This document shows positions 52,601 through 60,176 of a stretch of DNA of 64,000 nt, piece by piece. The DNA is from Streptomyces musisoli (GTDB lineage Bacteria; Actinomycetota; Actinomycetes; Streptomycetales; Streptomycetaceae). Location: positions 806,001-870,000 of the forward strand of contig NZ_JAERRH010000002.1 of the NCBI RefSeq assembly GCF_016741855.1, given 5' to 3'. Under the pieces are notes generated by a model. The model ran no database searches and was not told the DNA's origin. It worked only from the letters and a program-made list of their open reading frames with translations. The position numbers and the translations under genes were made by a program. Position 1 is the first letter of the stretch, and each line of letters starts with the position of its first letter.

Positions 52601-53060
52601 CAGGGTGCTCGCCGAGCTCGACCGGTATCCCGTGCTCCACTTCGCCTGCCACGGTGTGACGGACTGGCGGGACTCCTCGGCGAACCGCTTGATGCTTTCG
52701 GACGGGCCCTTGTCGGTACGCGACCTGATCAGCCGCCGGCTCGATAGGACGCAGCTGGTGGTCCTGTCCGCATGCAGTACCGCCACGGTCGGCGTCAGAC
52801 CGTCCGACGAAGCGGTACACCTGGCCTCTTCATTCCTCGCAGCCGGCGCCGCCCATGTCGTCGGCACCCTGTGGGCGGTCGAAGACGAAGCCGCCGCCCG
52901 GGCTGCGACAACCTTGTACGAGCACCTGACCACCGGGGGCAGCCGGCCTCCGCACCCCGGACAGACCGCGCTCGCGCTGCACGCGACGATCCGGCGGCTG
53001 CGGCAGCAGCGCCCGGGGGCGCCGGGGCTGTGGGCTCCCTTCGTCCACATCGGTGTGTGA
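49665..53060 (+). CDS. TPR-CHAT caspase-like protein
   Basis: 1131 residues from a GTG at 49665 (GGTGGAGC upstream). Residues 60-680 are tetratricopeptide-like repeats, about 40 residues each ('RPALLSNLGNALRNHHDLTGDVSALAEAVAVSRAAVEATPHGHPSLPVHLGNLGAVL'). Residues 830-1131 are a CHAT domain with the catalytic dyad His996 in 'VLHFACHGVTD' and Cys1037 in 'LVVLSACSTATVG', the pair of separase/caspase-clan peptidases. CHAT proteins are processing proteases in cell-death and stress pathways. Codon 9 is TTA (49689-49691), again implying bldA control. It follows the sigma-factor pair after 112 nt on the same strand. Confidence 0.92.
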   Translation: MIDTLLAALRSRLDALAEHGDAALLLNDQAVREARLLVAALPAEGDDEATGPAVLEALLVAALVHWHRYCLRGGATEEVQEDEDRVAAVELFARIHRHDPLTVPDPLLPLVDTAGDVAEEGPGGWNGMAQPYLARYESTGDAADLRTAVQLLAAGLDATPEESPERPEIVLRLAGALMALHQDAGDEGVLASCIETMRAETRCAQTADHGAAAFSALSAALLVRFVEDREPGGLEESVRAAHRAVELAPQEAGADIAAYLGTVFSTVFDRTGHERLVPEALRFLREAVAHTPPGEPEFRLRLQALSEALLVQYRRTSDPAALQEAILAAHRAFNELSRRDSAGRARVVGVLAGGLVERWRRDGDRVDLSEAVHLWRWCLAALPADDSFRPTAAAEAGAVLWLLHQDAGDMEALEEAITYAQEAVESTPDGHGSRAGLMSNLAAMLRARFLSEGDYADLDRAISLLRTAVARLPAGHAKRPALLSNLGNALRNHHDLTGDVSALAEAVAVSRAAVEATPHGHPSLPVHLGNLGAVLRARYESTGAAADLDETVALLRAAVAACAIGHPSRTVPLANLGNALRLRHEHTRDPYDAAEGRQALWAAAAPPAASPLVRLRAAWAYAEAARQDDDTAEALKGFELAVELLPRIAPPSVARNDREHRLGWYAGLGSEAAAAALDAGCPERALELLEQARGILLAEALTAHREMRELAAHDRVLHTRFQRLRNALMLPEVDADTRHSHGIRLEETITQIRALPGFSRFLCPPALAELQHAISDGPVVVVNVTDHRSDAIILNPEPRAHPRVVSLPGLTPNAVTTHVNSFLTETMPQTAAEMHRAPSQIMYTLAWLWDVVAAPVLRALDITGPPAESDPWPRVWWCPIGPLACLPLHAAGLHRNGNDSVLDRAISSYTPTLQALAVNRRRTHADAPGPAAQHTGALVVAVPESPGAPPLPHVRREADAVSLMMPQATLLVGLEARRDRVLAELDRYPVLHFACHGVTDWRDSSANRLMLSDGPLSVRDLISRRLDRTQLVVLSACSTATVGVRPSDEAVHLASSFLAAGAAHVVGTLWAVEDEAAARAATTLYEHLTTGGSRPPHPGQTALALHATIRRLRQQRPGAPGLWAPFVHIGV

Positions 53061-53284
53061 GCAACCGCGGCAGACGAGACGAGCCCGACGGCGCGACTTC
53101 CGGCTTCGCAGGACGACTTCGCGGCGGCCGCAGCCCTGCTCCTCGGCTGCCCCCTTCCCCGCTCTCGCCGGATCGGCCCGGCACATCCGAATTCCCTGTA
53201 ATGCGGGAGGGGGCCCGCGCCTTAAGGAAGTGACACAGCGCTCAGGCGGCGCTGGCGACGGTGAGGCGGAGATGGGGAGGCACC
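53061..53284. other. Intergenic region after the TPR-CHAT gene
   Basis: 224 nt; no gene or hairpin clearly recognised. GGGGAGG just before 53285 is the ribosome site of the next small gene. Confidence 0.4.
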
Positions 53285-53527
53285 ATGGACCCGGTGACGG
53301 TCACCGCGGGCTGCGGCGTGGCGGCGTCGGCGTTCCGGTTCGGATATGTCTGGCTGACCGCGCGGTCGCACAAGCGCCGCATCGAGATGGAGATCCGGCG
53401 CGCGGAGGCACAGAGTGCGCTGCTGATGACTACTGTCGGTTCTCTGCCTCCCGGCAGCGAGATCACCGAAGTTCTGCCCGACGGCCGGCGAGTCACCATC
53501 AAGCTCCCGCCCGGCGAGGCAGCGTGA
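53285..53527 (+). CDS. Small hypothetical protein downstream of the CHAT gene
   Basis: 80 residues from the ATG at 53285, with GGGAGG 3-4 nt upstream. N-terminal 'MDPVTVTAGCGVAASAFRFGYVWLTARSHKRRIEMEIRRAEAQSALLMTTV' could be a short membrane or amphipathic helix followed by a charged helix; the C-terminus is a beta-type stretch 'EITEVLPDGRRVTIKLPPGEA'. No family recognised. It may belong to the CHAT module by position. Confidence 0.65.
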   Translation: MDPVTVTAGCGVAASAFRFGYVWLTARSHKRRIEMEIRRAEAQSALLMTTVGSLPPGSEITEVLPDGRRVTIKLPPGEAA

Positions 53528-53908
53528 TGCCTGTTCGCCTCCAGCGACATCCGTACGACCGGGGGCGCTTCGACCGCTGATCCTCCGCGACGGATGCCGG
53601 GCGGCGGCATGGTTCAGTCCCGGGTGAGATCTCCCCTCCGTGATCGGCACGGCCCGGCACCGGTTGGCCGGGTTCTTCGTGACCTTGACCGCGGGCAAGC
53701 GCCGGCCGCGTAGACGACCGTCAGCGCCTCGCCACACAGGTGGATCAGGTCGAGGACGTCGGACAGCGCATCAGCGGACGCGTCGAGCGGGGCGGCACAG
53801 TGCCCGACCGCATCACTCATGTCGATGCACCTCGGTCCGGTGCGTTCCGCCTCGGCGGCCCTGCGTACGATCACCGGGTTCCCCCCGACCCTTGAGGAGT
53901 CCCGCCCT
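53528..53908. other. Intergenic region with a relic on the minus strand
   Basis: 381 nt between the small gene and cbiZ. It includes the possible AraC-type relic listed separately. The end holds CTTGAGGAGT, the ribosome site for the GTG at 53909. Confidence 0.4.
53614..53821 (-). pseudogene. Possible N-terminal remnant of an AraC-type regulator
   Basis: From an ATG at 53821 the minus strand reads 'SDAVGHCAAPLDASADALSDVLDLIHLCGEALTVVYAAG', similar to the start of cupin-6/AraC-type activators ('DALSDVLDLIRLRGE'). It then becomes an Arg-rich random tail before a stop. The rest of the gene is absent. Low confidence because the match is short. Confidence 0.3.
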
Positions 53909-54583
53909 GTGACCGTGATCCCGCCGCCCCGCACCACGACCGGCGCGCTGCCGCTCCAGCTCGTGACCCGTGTCGAGGACGGCGAGCAACTGCACGCCCT
54001 GCTGTGGCGGGCGGGTGCCGGCTGGCGGATGATCAGCAGCGCCGTCCTGGGCGGCGGTATCGGAGAGCGGGCCTGGGTCCTCAACGCCCAGGTCTCCCAC
54101 GGCTACCGCCGCACCGACCCCGCACGCCACCTCGCCGGCCTCGCCCACGACGCCGGCGCACACGGACCGGGAGTCGGCCTGATGACCGCGGCCGACGTAC
54201 AGGCGCACGGCCGCGCGCAGGACGGCGGCGTCGAAGCGGTCGCCACCGCGGGGCTCGGCGTACGCGGTTGGGCCGCCTCCCCGGCAAGGGGCACCACCGC
54301 GCAGGCAGCGCCCGGCACGATCAATATCATCGCCGCGCTCCCGGTGGCGCTGACCGACGCGGCACTGGTCAACGCGGTCGCCACGGCCACGGAAGCCAAG
54401 GTGCAAGCCCTCCTTGACGAGGGCTACGACTGCTCCGGCACGCCCACCGACGCCGTCTGCATCGCCGCGCGCATCCCCCGCCCCGGCGAGGAGATCCAGG
54501 CGTTCGCCGGACCCCGCTCCCTGTGGGGCGCCCGACTGGCCCGGGCCGTGCACTCTTCCGTACGCACAGCGGCCACGCCCTGA
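53909..54583 (+). CDS. cbiZ: Adenosylcobinamide amidohydrolase (CbiZ)
   Basis: 224 residues from a GTG at 53909 (GAGGAG 9 nt upstream); an ATG at 53819 would add 30 residues. Family features: 'WRMISSAVLGGGIGERAWVLNAQVSHGYRRTDPARHLAGLA', 'GVGLMTAADV', 'VATAGLG', 'GTINIIAALPVALTDAALVNAVATATEAKVQALLDEGYDCSGTPTDAVCIAA'. CbiZ removes the aminopropanol side chain of adenosylcobinamide to give adenosylcobyrate for cobalamin salvage. No other cobalamin gene and no recognisable B12 riboswitch is adjacent, so it acts alone here. Confidence 0.9.
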   Translation: MTVIPPPRTTTGALPLQLVTRVEDGEQLHALLWRAGAGWRMISSAVLGGGIGERAWVLNAQVSHGYRRTDPARHLAGLAHDAGAHGPGVGLMTAADVQAHGRAQDGGVEAVATAGLGVRGWAASPARGTTAQAAPGTINIIAALPVALTDAALVNAVATATEAKVQALLDEGYDCSGTPTDAVCIAARIPRPGEEIQAFAGPRSLWGARLARAVHSSVRTAATP

Positions 54584-54787
54584 CCTGGCGTCGCGTGCCC
54601 GAGAGCGGCAGAGCCGGCCCGTGCCCGGCGGAGGTCAGGCGGGCGCTTGAGCGTCCCACTTGCACTCGAGCGGGATCGGCTCCGGCGAGGTCAGGACGGT
54701 TCGCGCGGACGCTGTGCCACGGGAGGGGGCGGCGTCCCGCCACGGTGTGAAAGCGCCGCCCACTCGCTGCACCAGCCCTTGCTTCAT

Positions 54788-54825
54788 CTATCGAAAATCG
54801 ATAGCTTTCCATCGCATCTCGATGG
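54788..54825. promoter_or_regulatory. Two palindromes upstream of the DUF2975/XRE pair
   Basis: CTATCGA-AAA-TCGATAG (54788-54804) and CCATCG-CATCT-CGATGG (54809-54825) lie side by side just before the DUF2975 start. Both contain the ATCGAT-type half-site. They are good candidates for the operator of the coupled XRE protein, i.e. autoregulation. Confidence 0.65.
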
Positions 54826-54836
54826 AAAGTTGGGTC

Positions 54837-55328
54837 ATGGGAAAGCTGACAGTGCGTGCGCTGCGCGCCGTGCTCGTGGTGGTGCTCGCAGGCACGGTGT
54901 TCGTACAGGCAGGGATGGTGTGGGCGTTGGCCACCGGGAGCGACCCGGAGGACGGCTCGATCCCACTGACCCCGCTGCGCGTGATCACGGTCCTGGGCAT
55001 GATGTCGGTCCAGGTCGCCCTGGTCTGCGTATGGCGGCTGGTGACGATGGTGCGACGCGGCACCGTGTTCTCCCACGCCGCCTTCCGGTACGTGGACGGG
55101 GTGATCGGCGCGATCGTGGCGGCCGCCCTCCTGTGGTTCACGGTCACGGCCGTCAACGCGCCGGGCCAGCGGGACGACCCGGGCGTCACCGTCATCATGG
55201 GCGGGGTCGGCGTGGCCATCCTGGGGGTCGCGCTCATCGTGCTCGTGTTGCGGATGCTGCTCGCCCAGGCGGTCGCGCGCGACGTCGAAGCGTCGCAGAT
55301 GCAGGCCGAGTTGGACGAGGTGATCTGA
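54837..55328 (+). CDS. DUF2975 membrane protein
   Basis: 163 residues from the ATG at 54837 (GGAAAG upstream; ATG 54822 is an alternative). Four membrane helices: about residues 8-30, 45-70, 88-110 and 120-145 ('VLVVVLAGTVFVQAGMVWALATG', 'VITVLGMMSVQVALVCVWRLVTMVRRGTVFSHAAFRYVDGVIGAIVAAALLWF'). 'FRYVDGVIGA' is typical of DUF2975. The stop overlaps the XRE start as TGATG. DUF2975/XRE pairs are common in Gram-positive genomes; function unknown. Confidence 0.88.
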   Translation: MGKLTVRALRAVLVVVLAGTVFVQAGMVWALATGSDPEDGSIPLTPLRVITVLGMMSVQVALVCVWRLVTMVRRGTVFSHAAFRYVDGVIGAIVAAALLWFTVTAVNAPGQRDDPGVTVIMGGVGVAILGVALIVLVLRMLLAQAVARDVEASQMQAELDEVI

Positions 55329-55549
55329 TGCCCATCGTCGTCGACATCGACGTGATGCTGGCCAGGCGGAAGATGTCCGTGGGCGAGCTCGCGGAGCGCG
55401 TGGGGATCACGCCCGCCAACCTGGCGGTACTCAAGAACGGCCGTGCCAAGGCGGTGCGCTTCGCGACGCTCGCCGCGCTCTGCGAGGTGCTCAAGTGCCA
55501 GCCGGGCGACCTGCTGCGCTGGGAGGCCGAGGACGCCGCGGGCGTATGA
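55328..55549 (+). CDS. XRE-family (YozG-like) transcriptional regulator
   Basis: 73 residues; a single helix-turn-helix domain of the Cro/C1 type: 'MPIVVDIDVMLARRKMSVGELAERVGITPANLAVLKNGRAKAVRFATLAALCEVLKCQPGDLLRW'. It is translated from the TGATG junction with DUF2975. It probably represses the operon through the palindromes at 54788-54825. Confidence 0.93.
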   Translation: MPIVVDIDVMLARRKMSVGELAERVGITPANLAVLKNGRAKAVRFATLAALCEVLKCQPGDLLRWEAEDAAGV

Positions 55550-55880
55550 CGTGCCCCTGGGTGTGCCGGGGCACGGCATCGGCGGCCCTCGGTCCGGCCG
55601 TCTGCTCGCGACGCGGCGAGTGCGGCGCGCCAGACAGCGCTGTCGACGTAGTGGTTGTCGTACCGCTCCTCAGCCGACGGGTTCGCGGATCTTGGGGTGG
55701 AATCGCGAGGAACCGGAGGGGACTTGGCGCCCGCTGGCGAAGTAGCCGACGGGTTGCGGACTTATCTCGGATAAGAAGTGGGCATCAAGCACGTTCTCCG
55801 AACTAGCGGTGGGTATTAACCTCGGCGGGCCCGCAGTAGCTGGGTCCGCTTGTCCGCGTTCAGCCCAGGACGGTGCTTCC
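55550..55880. other. Intergenic region, lower GC, no gene seen
   Basis: 331 nt. The distal part is noticeably richer in A/T than the surroundings (for example around 55760-55815). No supported gene; AGGACGG at about 55866 may be the ribosome site for 55881. Confidence 0.45.
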
Positions 55881-56642
55881 ATGGCCACGACGTCCCGACC
55901 GCCCCGCTCCTACCTCTACATCTCCGATTCCAAGGTCTTGAGCATGTTCAACCAGATGCCCAGACGGCGTCTGCGCAAGGCTTTCAAGGAGGTCAAGTTC
56001 GATCTCAAACTGTTCGGGGCTTCCCTTGCAGAGCCAGCCGATACCCGCGAGTCCCGTTTGGCTGCGGTGGAAGACTTCCTGGAATCGGCCGGCATGGTCG
56101 GCACCCTGGAAGCCCCGAGCACCTACTTCCGCGGTGTGATGTCGATGCGCTGGAGTCCTTTACCTCAACCCCACGGTGCAATCGTTTACTTCGGCGGGGA
56201 AAACGAGCATTCGATCATAGGTCTGAGCGGGTCGATCCACCATGTGCTGAGTTCCTCGACCAACGTCGGGCCAGGTCAGCCTCCTCCGCAAAGCTCGGTG
56301 TCTGACACCGGCATCGGCCCGGCGTTCATCGGCGGTTCGGCGGCGCCCGCGTTGACCTCTGCACTGGAGACGATCGCCGAAATCGAGCTAGATGGCCTGA
56401 GCACTGCCCAGGCCGCCATCGACCATCATCATCGGGCCGTCCTCGCCGTCAATGCCAAGCTCAAAGGCCCTGTGTTCGTCGCGGAGTTCCTCGCCAAGCG
56501 CTTCACCACCACCGGGATCCTCGCCACGCCTGCTTCGCTCATGGGAGCCCTGACCGGACATCACGATCCGGTGATGGCCATGCGTCGTAGGGGCAAGAAC
56601 GTTGTTCTGGGCACCCCCGTCTACGTCGCCCAACTCAACTGA
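55881..56642 (+). CDS. DUF7019/SAVMC3_10250-like protein
   Basis: 253 residues from the ATG at 55881. 'RSYLYISDSKVLSMFNQMPRR', 'FDLKLFGASLAEP', 'YFRGVMSMRWSPLPQPHGAIVYFGGENEHSIIGLSGSIHHVL' and the C-terminal 'GPVFVAEFLAKRFTT', 'VVLGTPVYVAQL' match a family of actinobacterial proteins annotated SAVMC3_10250/DUF7019. The role is unknown. Base composition is less GC-rich than the flanks and codon 94 is TTA (56160-56162), so it may be recently acquired and bldA-dependent. Confidence 0.75.
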   Translation: MATTSRPPRSYLYISDSKVLSMFNQMPRRRLRKAFKEVKFDLKLFGASLAEPADTRESRLAAVEDFLESAGMVGTLEAPSTYFRGVMSMRWSPLPQPHGAIVYFGGENEHSIIGLSGSIHHVLSSSTNVGPGQPPPQSSVSDTGIGPAFIGGSAAPALTSALETIAEIELDGLSTAQAAIDHHHRAVLAVNAKLKGPVFVAEFLAKRFTTTGILATPASLMGALTGHHDPVMAMRRRGKNVVLGTPVYVAQLN

Positions 56643-56886
56643 CCCACCGTGTGCACCGTGCCGCTCGAACGCACGATTTTCGTTCCGTCAACACGCCTGA
56701 TGCAAGAAGTTCTCGTGGTCCGTGCCCGACAGATATCTCCGGGTCGTTCAGGCACGTACGGCACGCATTGCCTTCAGGTCCCGCACCGGCACTCTCGGGG
56801 GCGCCACCCCTCCTTTTCGCTCACCCACTGCTACAGCTTCGCAACAGTAGGTGCATCGACCGCCTGCCACCCGTATCAACGTCTTC

Positions 56887-57798
56887 ATGGCCGCCATACC
56901 GCCCCGCCGCTCCGGCCGTGCTGCCCGTCTGCAGCGCGTTGCCCGCCGCCGCACCCACACCGCGTCCCATCGCGTTGCCGCTCCGATCGGCTCGCGTCCA
57001 CCAGGCCGACGCCGCCGCACCCCCGCCCCCACATCTCCCGCTGCCCAGCAGCCGGCCGTTATCACACCAGTGGGCTGGTGGACGCGCATCCAGGAGGCCG
57101 TGGGCACTCTGGCCGCTCTGGGCACCCTCGCCGTGCTTGTCTTCGCCTGGCTGTCGATCCAGCAGGTTGACGACGAACACGCCCTCACCTGGGAGGGGCA
57201 GGTTACCGACCGCTACAACGCCGCCGTCACCAACATCGGTGAGGACCCTCCGGAGGTGCGTCTGGGCGGCATTTACGCTCTGCAGCGCATCATGAGGGAC
57301 TCCCCCCGAGACCAGCCCTCCATCGTCAACGTCCTGTCCACCTACATCCGTAACCACGCCAAGAAGCCGAAGCAAGCCATAGACGCCCTCAAAAGGAAGC
57401 CGACCAGCGACGTCCAGGCGGCCCTCACCGCACTCGGAAGCCGGAATCCCGTTCACGACGGCACCGCCCGCGTGGATCTGCACGGCGCGAACCTGTCCGG
57501 CGCGGACCTGTCCGGCGCGTACTTGCACGGCGCGGACCTGTCCGATGCGAACCTGATCGTCGCGGACCTGTCCGGCGCGGACCTGTCCGATGCGAACCTG
57601 TCCAAGGCGAATCTGTCCGTCGCGAATCTGTCCGTCGCGGACCTGTCCGTGGCGGACCTGCGCCGCGCGGACCTGCCCGGGGCGTACCTGCCCGATGCGG
57701 ACCTGCGCGACGCGATCCTGTTTGCCGCGGACCTGCGCGACGCGGACCTGTCCGGCGCGGACCTGCGCGGTGCGGACCTGCGCAACGCGAGGCGGTAG
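56887..57798 (+). CDS. Membrane-anchored pentapeptide-repeat protein
   Basis: 303 residues from the ATG at 56887; a GTG at 56851 is possible and neither start has a good ribosome site. Residues 1-60 are Arg/Pro-rich. One membrane helix lies near 72-92 ('[23 protein letters not shown]'). After a helical segment with '[24 protein letters not shown]', residues 195-300 comprise about 20 pentapeptide repeats of the A(D/N)LSX type ('[23 protein letters not shown]'), forming a right-handed quadrilateral beta-helix. The '[12 protein letters not shown]' linker is common in Streptomyces pentapeptide proteins. Role unknown. Confidence 0.88.
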   Translation: MAAIPPRRSGRAARLQRVARRRTHTASHRVAAPIGSRPPGRRRRTPAPTSPAAQQPAVITPVGWWTRIQEAVGTLAALGTLAVLVFAWLSIQQVDDEHALTWEGQVTDRYNAAVTNIGEDPPEVRLGGIYALQRIMRDSPRDQPSIVNVLSTYIRNHAKKPKQAIDALKRKPTSDVQAALTALGSRNPVHDGTARVDLHGANLSGADLSGAYLHGADLSDANLIVADLSGADLSDANLSKANLSVANLSVADLSVADLRRADLPGAYLPDADLRDAILFAADLRDADLSGADLRGADLRNARR

Positions 57799-57903
57799 CG
57801 CACCACCCAGTTCGGGCCAGCGGCTCGTGCCAGCACGGGATGAGAGCCGTCACGTGGCGACGGTTACTTGTACCGCTGTAGCGATGCAAGGCGGGGACGC
57901 CGA

Positions 57904-58222
57904 TCAGGCTTGGCTGGGCTCTGGCCCGAATCGGTGGGGGTGGGCTGCTTTGACGTACTTCAGTGCGGTCGTGTCTGAGATTCCGAAGACGCGCATCAGG
58001 TGCACGGGGTCGGCAGTTTCGTGTGCCTCATTGAGCAGCCGGTCGATGCGGAGTGTCCGGGGCTGGACTGTGCGGCTGCTGAGTATGTCCTCGATGTCCC
58101 TTTGGGTGATCTCACGGAGACTGCTGACCCGTTGGCCCCACTGCTGCAGGGCCGGGACGTTGAAGGGGAATCCGTCGGAGCTCCACTTGACGACTCCGCG
58201 ATCGTCTTCGGGTCGGCTTCGC
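57904..58222 (-). pseudogene. Relic of a tyrosine-recombinase-like/integrase-like gene
   Basis: The minus strand reads 'FNVPALQQWGQRVSSLREITQRDIEDILSSR' followed by 'NEAHETADPVHLMRVFGISDTTALKYVKAAHPHRFG' and a stop. These resemble an internal segment and the extreme C-terminus of Streptomyces site-specific integrase-like proteins, joined after an internal deletion. Upstream the frame runs into unrelated sequence antisense to the cupin fragment. No catalytic Arg/Tyr set remains. Confidence 0.45.
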
Positions 58223-58250
58223 CGCGCATCACGCTGCCCATGAGGCGCAG

Positions 58251-58502
58251 CTAGTCGAAACGGGCCATGCCCGGCGTGAAGGTGAACAGGACGTCGGCCT
58301 TGCAGCCGGGCGCCGCGGCGAACGCGTGCGGTGTGTGCGGGGGTACGGCGAGGAAATCGCCGGCGTTGAGGACGGTGATCCCCTCGCCGACCAGCACCTG
58401 GCGGGAGCCGCTGATCACGAAGAACAGTTCGATGGCCTTGGTGTGGAAGTGGGCGGGCGCGCTGTGGTGGTGGCCGTGGCGGTAGCCGTGCCGTATTCGC
58501 AT
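58251..58502 (-). pseudogene. Cupin-domain protein with N-terminus lost to a microsatellite
   Basis: 83 residues from an ATG at 58502: 'HHHSAPAHFHTKAIELFFVISGSRQVLVGEGITVLNAGDFLAVPPHTPHAFAAAPGCKADVLFTFTPGM'. This is the conserved cupin barrel with both metal motifs (HFH...E and the later PHTPHAF). Cupins of this class usually have another 40-60 residues at the N-terminus; here that part is replaced by 6-bp repeats, and no ribosome site is seen. Possibly non-functional, or a minimal cupin. Confidence 0.6.
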
Positions 58503-58504
58503 TC

Positions 58505-58570
58505 CTAGCCGTAGCCGTAGCCGTAGCCGTAGCCGCAGTCGTGGCCGTGGCGGTAGCCGTGGCCGTGGCC
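58505..58570. repeat. Hexanucleotide microsatellite (CCGTAG type)
   Basis: About ten 6-bp units: (AGCCGT)n drifting into GGCCGT and GCAGTC variants. It lies immediately upstream of the shortened cupin frame. Confidence 0.92.
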
Positions 58571-58673
58571 GACGTGGGCTCGCGGAGCGGCACCGTTCAC
58601 CCGAACGGATCAATCTGGCCGCCCCGAGCCCACCCCGGCGCATGACCGGGCCCCCACCGGTGAGAAATCGGAC

Positions 58674-59468
58674 ATGAATGAACCGACATCGCGAGGCCCG
58701 CTGCCGGCCCCGCGCGACCCACCGTCGTCCGACCTCGTGTTCACCGCCGACTTCTCCTCCACGACCCAGTGGGTCGCGGGCCGCTCCTGGGCCTATCCGG
58801 GAGGTGGGCCCGTCAATCCGGGCGACGACAAACTGGACCACCTCGTACGCGACGCCGACTACAGCCGGTCGGGCGTCTTCCGTGCCACACGCCGGGCGGA
58901 CGGAATGTGGAACACCGGACTGCTGACCACCGAGGGCAGCGAGGAGGACTTCACCGTCCAAGCCGGGGACGTCCTGGAGGCCCGCGTGCGGCTGCCCCGG
59001 GAGATCGGCGCGTGGCCCGCCATCTGGACCTGGCGCGACGGCGACCAGGAGATCGACGTCTTCGAATACCATCCGGACAACACGGACGTACTGGAGTTCA
59101 CCAACCATGTGAAGGGCGCCAACCGGTACCTGCACTCCGACGCCGTCCAGCCAGGCGCCTGGGTGGACCTGCGCACCGAGTTCGGGGCCCGCTCGGTGGT
59201 GTGGTGGCTGAACGGCACACGGGTCTTCGCGGACGGTCGAGGCGTGGGCCACTCCTGGTACGCCTACCTGATCGTCAACCTCTCCGTCTGCGCCGGGCGT
59301 TACCATCCGCGGCCGTCGCGCGGGACGACCGAGATGTCCTTCGAGGTGAGCAGCCTGGTCGTACGGCGTCCTCGCGCGGGTGGCACGCCGCAGCGGGCGA
59401 CGGCTGCCCACGGCCCCGGCGCGGCGACCACGGAAGGAGGCAGTGAGCCGCAGCCGACGGGTCCGTAG
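58674..59468 (+). CDS. GH16-like beta-glucanase-fold protein without signal peptide
   Basis: 264 residues from the ATG at 58674. The concanavalin-like fold is recognisable: 'LVFTADFSSTTQWVAGRSWAYPGG', 'FTVQAGDVLEARVRLPREIGAWPAIWTWRDGDQEIDVFEYHPDN', 'WVDLRTEFGARSVVWWLNGTRVFADGRGVG'. 'EIDVFE' fits the GH16 catalytic consensus E-x-D-x-x-E. No export signal is visible, unlike typical GH16 laminarinases, and the last 50 residues are low complexity. It might act inside the cell, be exported by another route, or have lost its signal. Beta-1,3-glucan is the usual GH16 substrate in Streptomyces. Confidence 0.78.
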   Translation: MNEPTSRGPLPAPRDPPSSDLVFTADFSSTTQWVAGRSWAYPGGGPVNPGDDKLDHLVRDADYSRSGVFRATRRADGMWNTGLLTTEGSEEDFTVQAGDVLEARVRLPREIGAWPAIWTWRDGDQEIDVFEYHPDNTDVLEFTNHVKGANRYLHSDAVQPGAWVDLRTEFGARSVVWWLNGTRVFADGRGVGHSWYAYLIVNLSVCAGRYHPRPSRGTTEMSFEVSSLVVRRPRAGGTPQRATAAHGPGAATTEGGSEPQPTGP

Positions 59469-60176
59469 GACCACCGGACACCGTCCCCGCCGTTCCACGC
59501 CGGACACCGCCCCGCCTGCCGCACGGCCGTTCCACGCCGGTCACCGCCCAGCCTGCCGCACCGCCGTTCCACGCCGGTCACCGCCCCGCCTGCCGCACGG
59601 CCGTTCCACGCCGGACACCTCGACCGGGTTGTCGCCGACGCCCTGCGCCACACCACCCCCTCCCCGGTCGGCTACACGCCACCGCCCCCTACTCGTTCTC
59701 GCCGGCCCCTCGTCCCCGCACAAGCCAGACTCCTGCCGCTCCTCGGCCCCGCATGCCAAGACGCCCCACGCCGAACACCCGTCCCCGCCTTCGGCACCGC
59801 ACCCACTACCGCCCCGGGGCCGGTCACCGCCGGCATTACGCGCGCACCCCGGGGCAACGTCTACCGCCGGTCGACCGCACTTCCGGGCGGCCGGTGGTGG
59901 TCGTACAGGCGAGGGCCTCCGTCGGCGAGGACGAATCCGGTAGCGATACGCCCGCCACCGGCTGCGTAACGAGCGCACGGTCCTCACCGCGCTCGACGTC
60001 CGCTCCGACGCCCGCCCGGGGCGGTGCCGGGGTGGTGCCGGGGTGCGATCAAGACGGACGAGGGGTGCGATGGATACCCGGAGCCGTGCCGCGCCTACCC
60101 GGGGCCCCTGAAGCCCGCCCACCGCGCGGCAGTCCCCACCAGGTCCCCACCAGATAGAAGAGCGGCGGTGATCACC
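59469..60176. other. Long intergenic region with a 37-bp repeat
   Basis: 708 nt. The first part is the 37-bp array (see next entry); the remainder has open frames on both strands but no recognisable protein, and looks like decayed coding sequence. The last 30 nt precede the I36 gene. Confidence 0.5.
59489..59619. repeat. 37-bp tandem minisatellite
   Basis: Units start at 59489, 59526, 59563 and 59600 (the last one partial). Each begins GCCGTTCCACGCCGG and ends CGCCTGCCGCAC. Single-base differences separate the copies. Confidence 0.93.

Noticed and set aside
53700..53908. Cobalamin riboswitch before cbiZ
   Set aside because: No B12-box-like sequence or matching fold was found in the upstream region.
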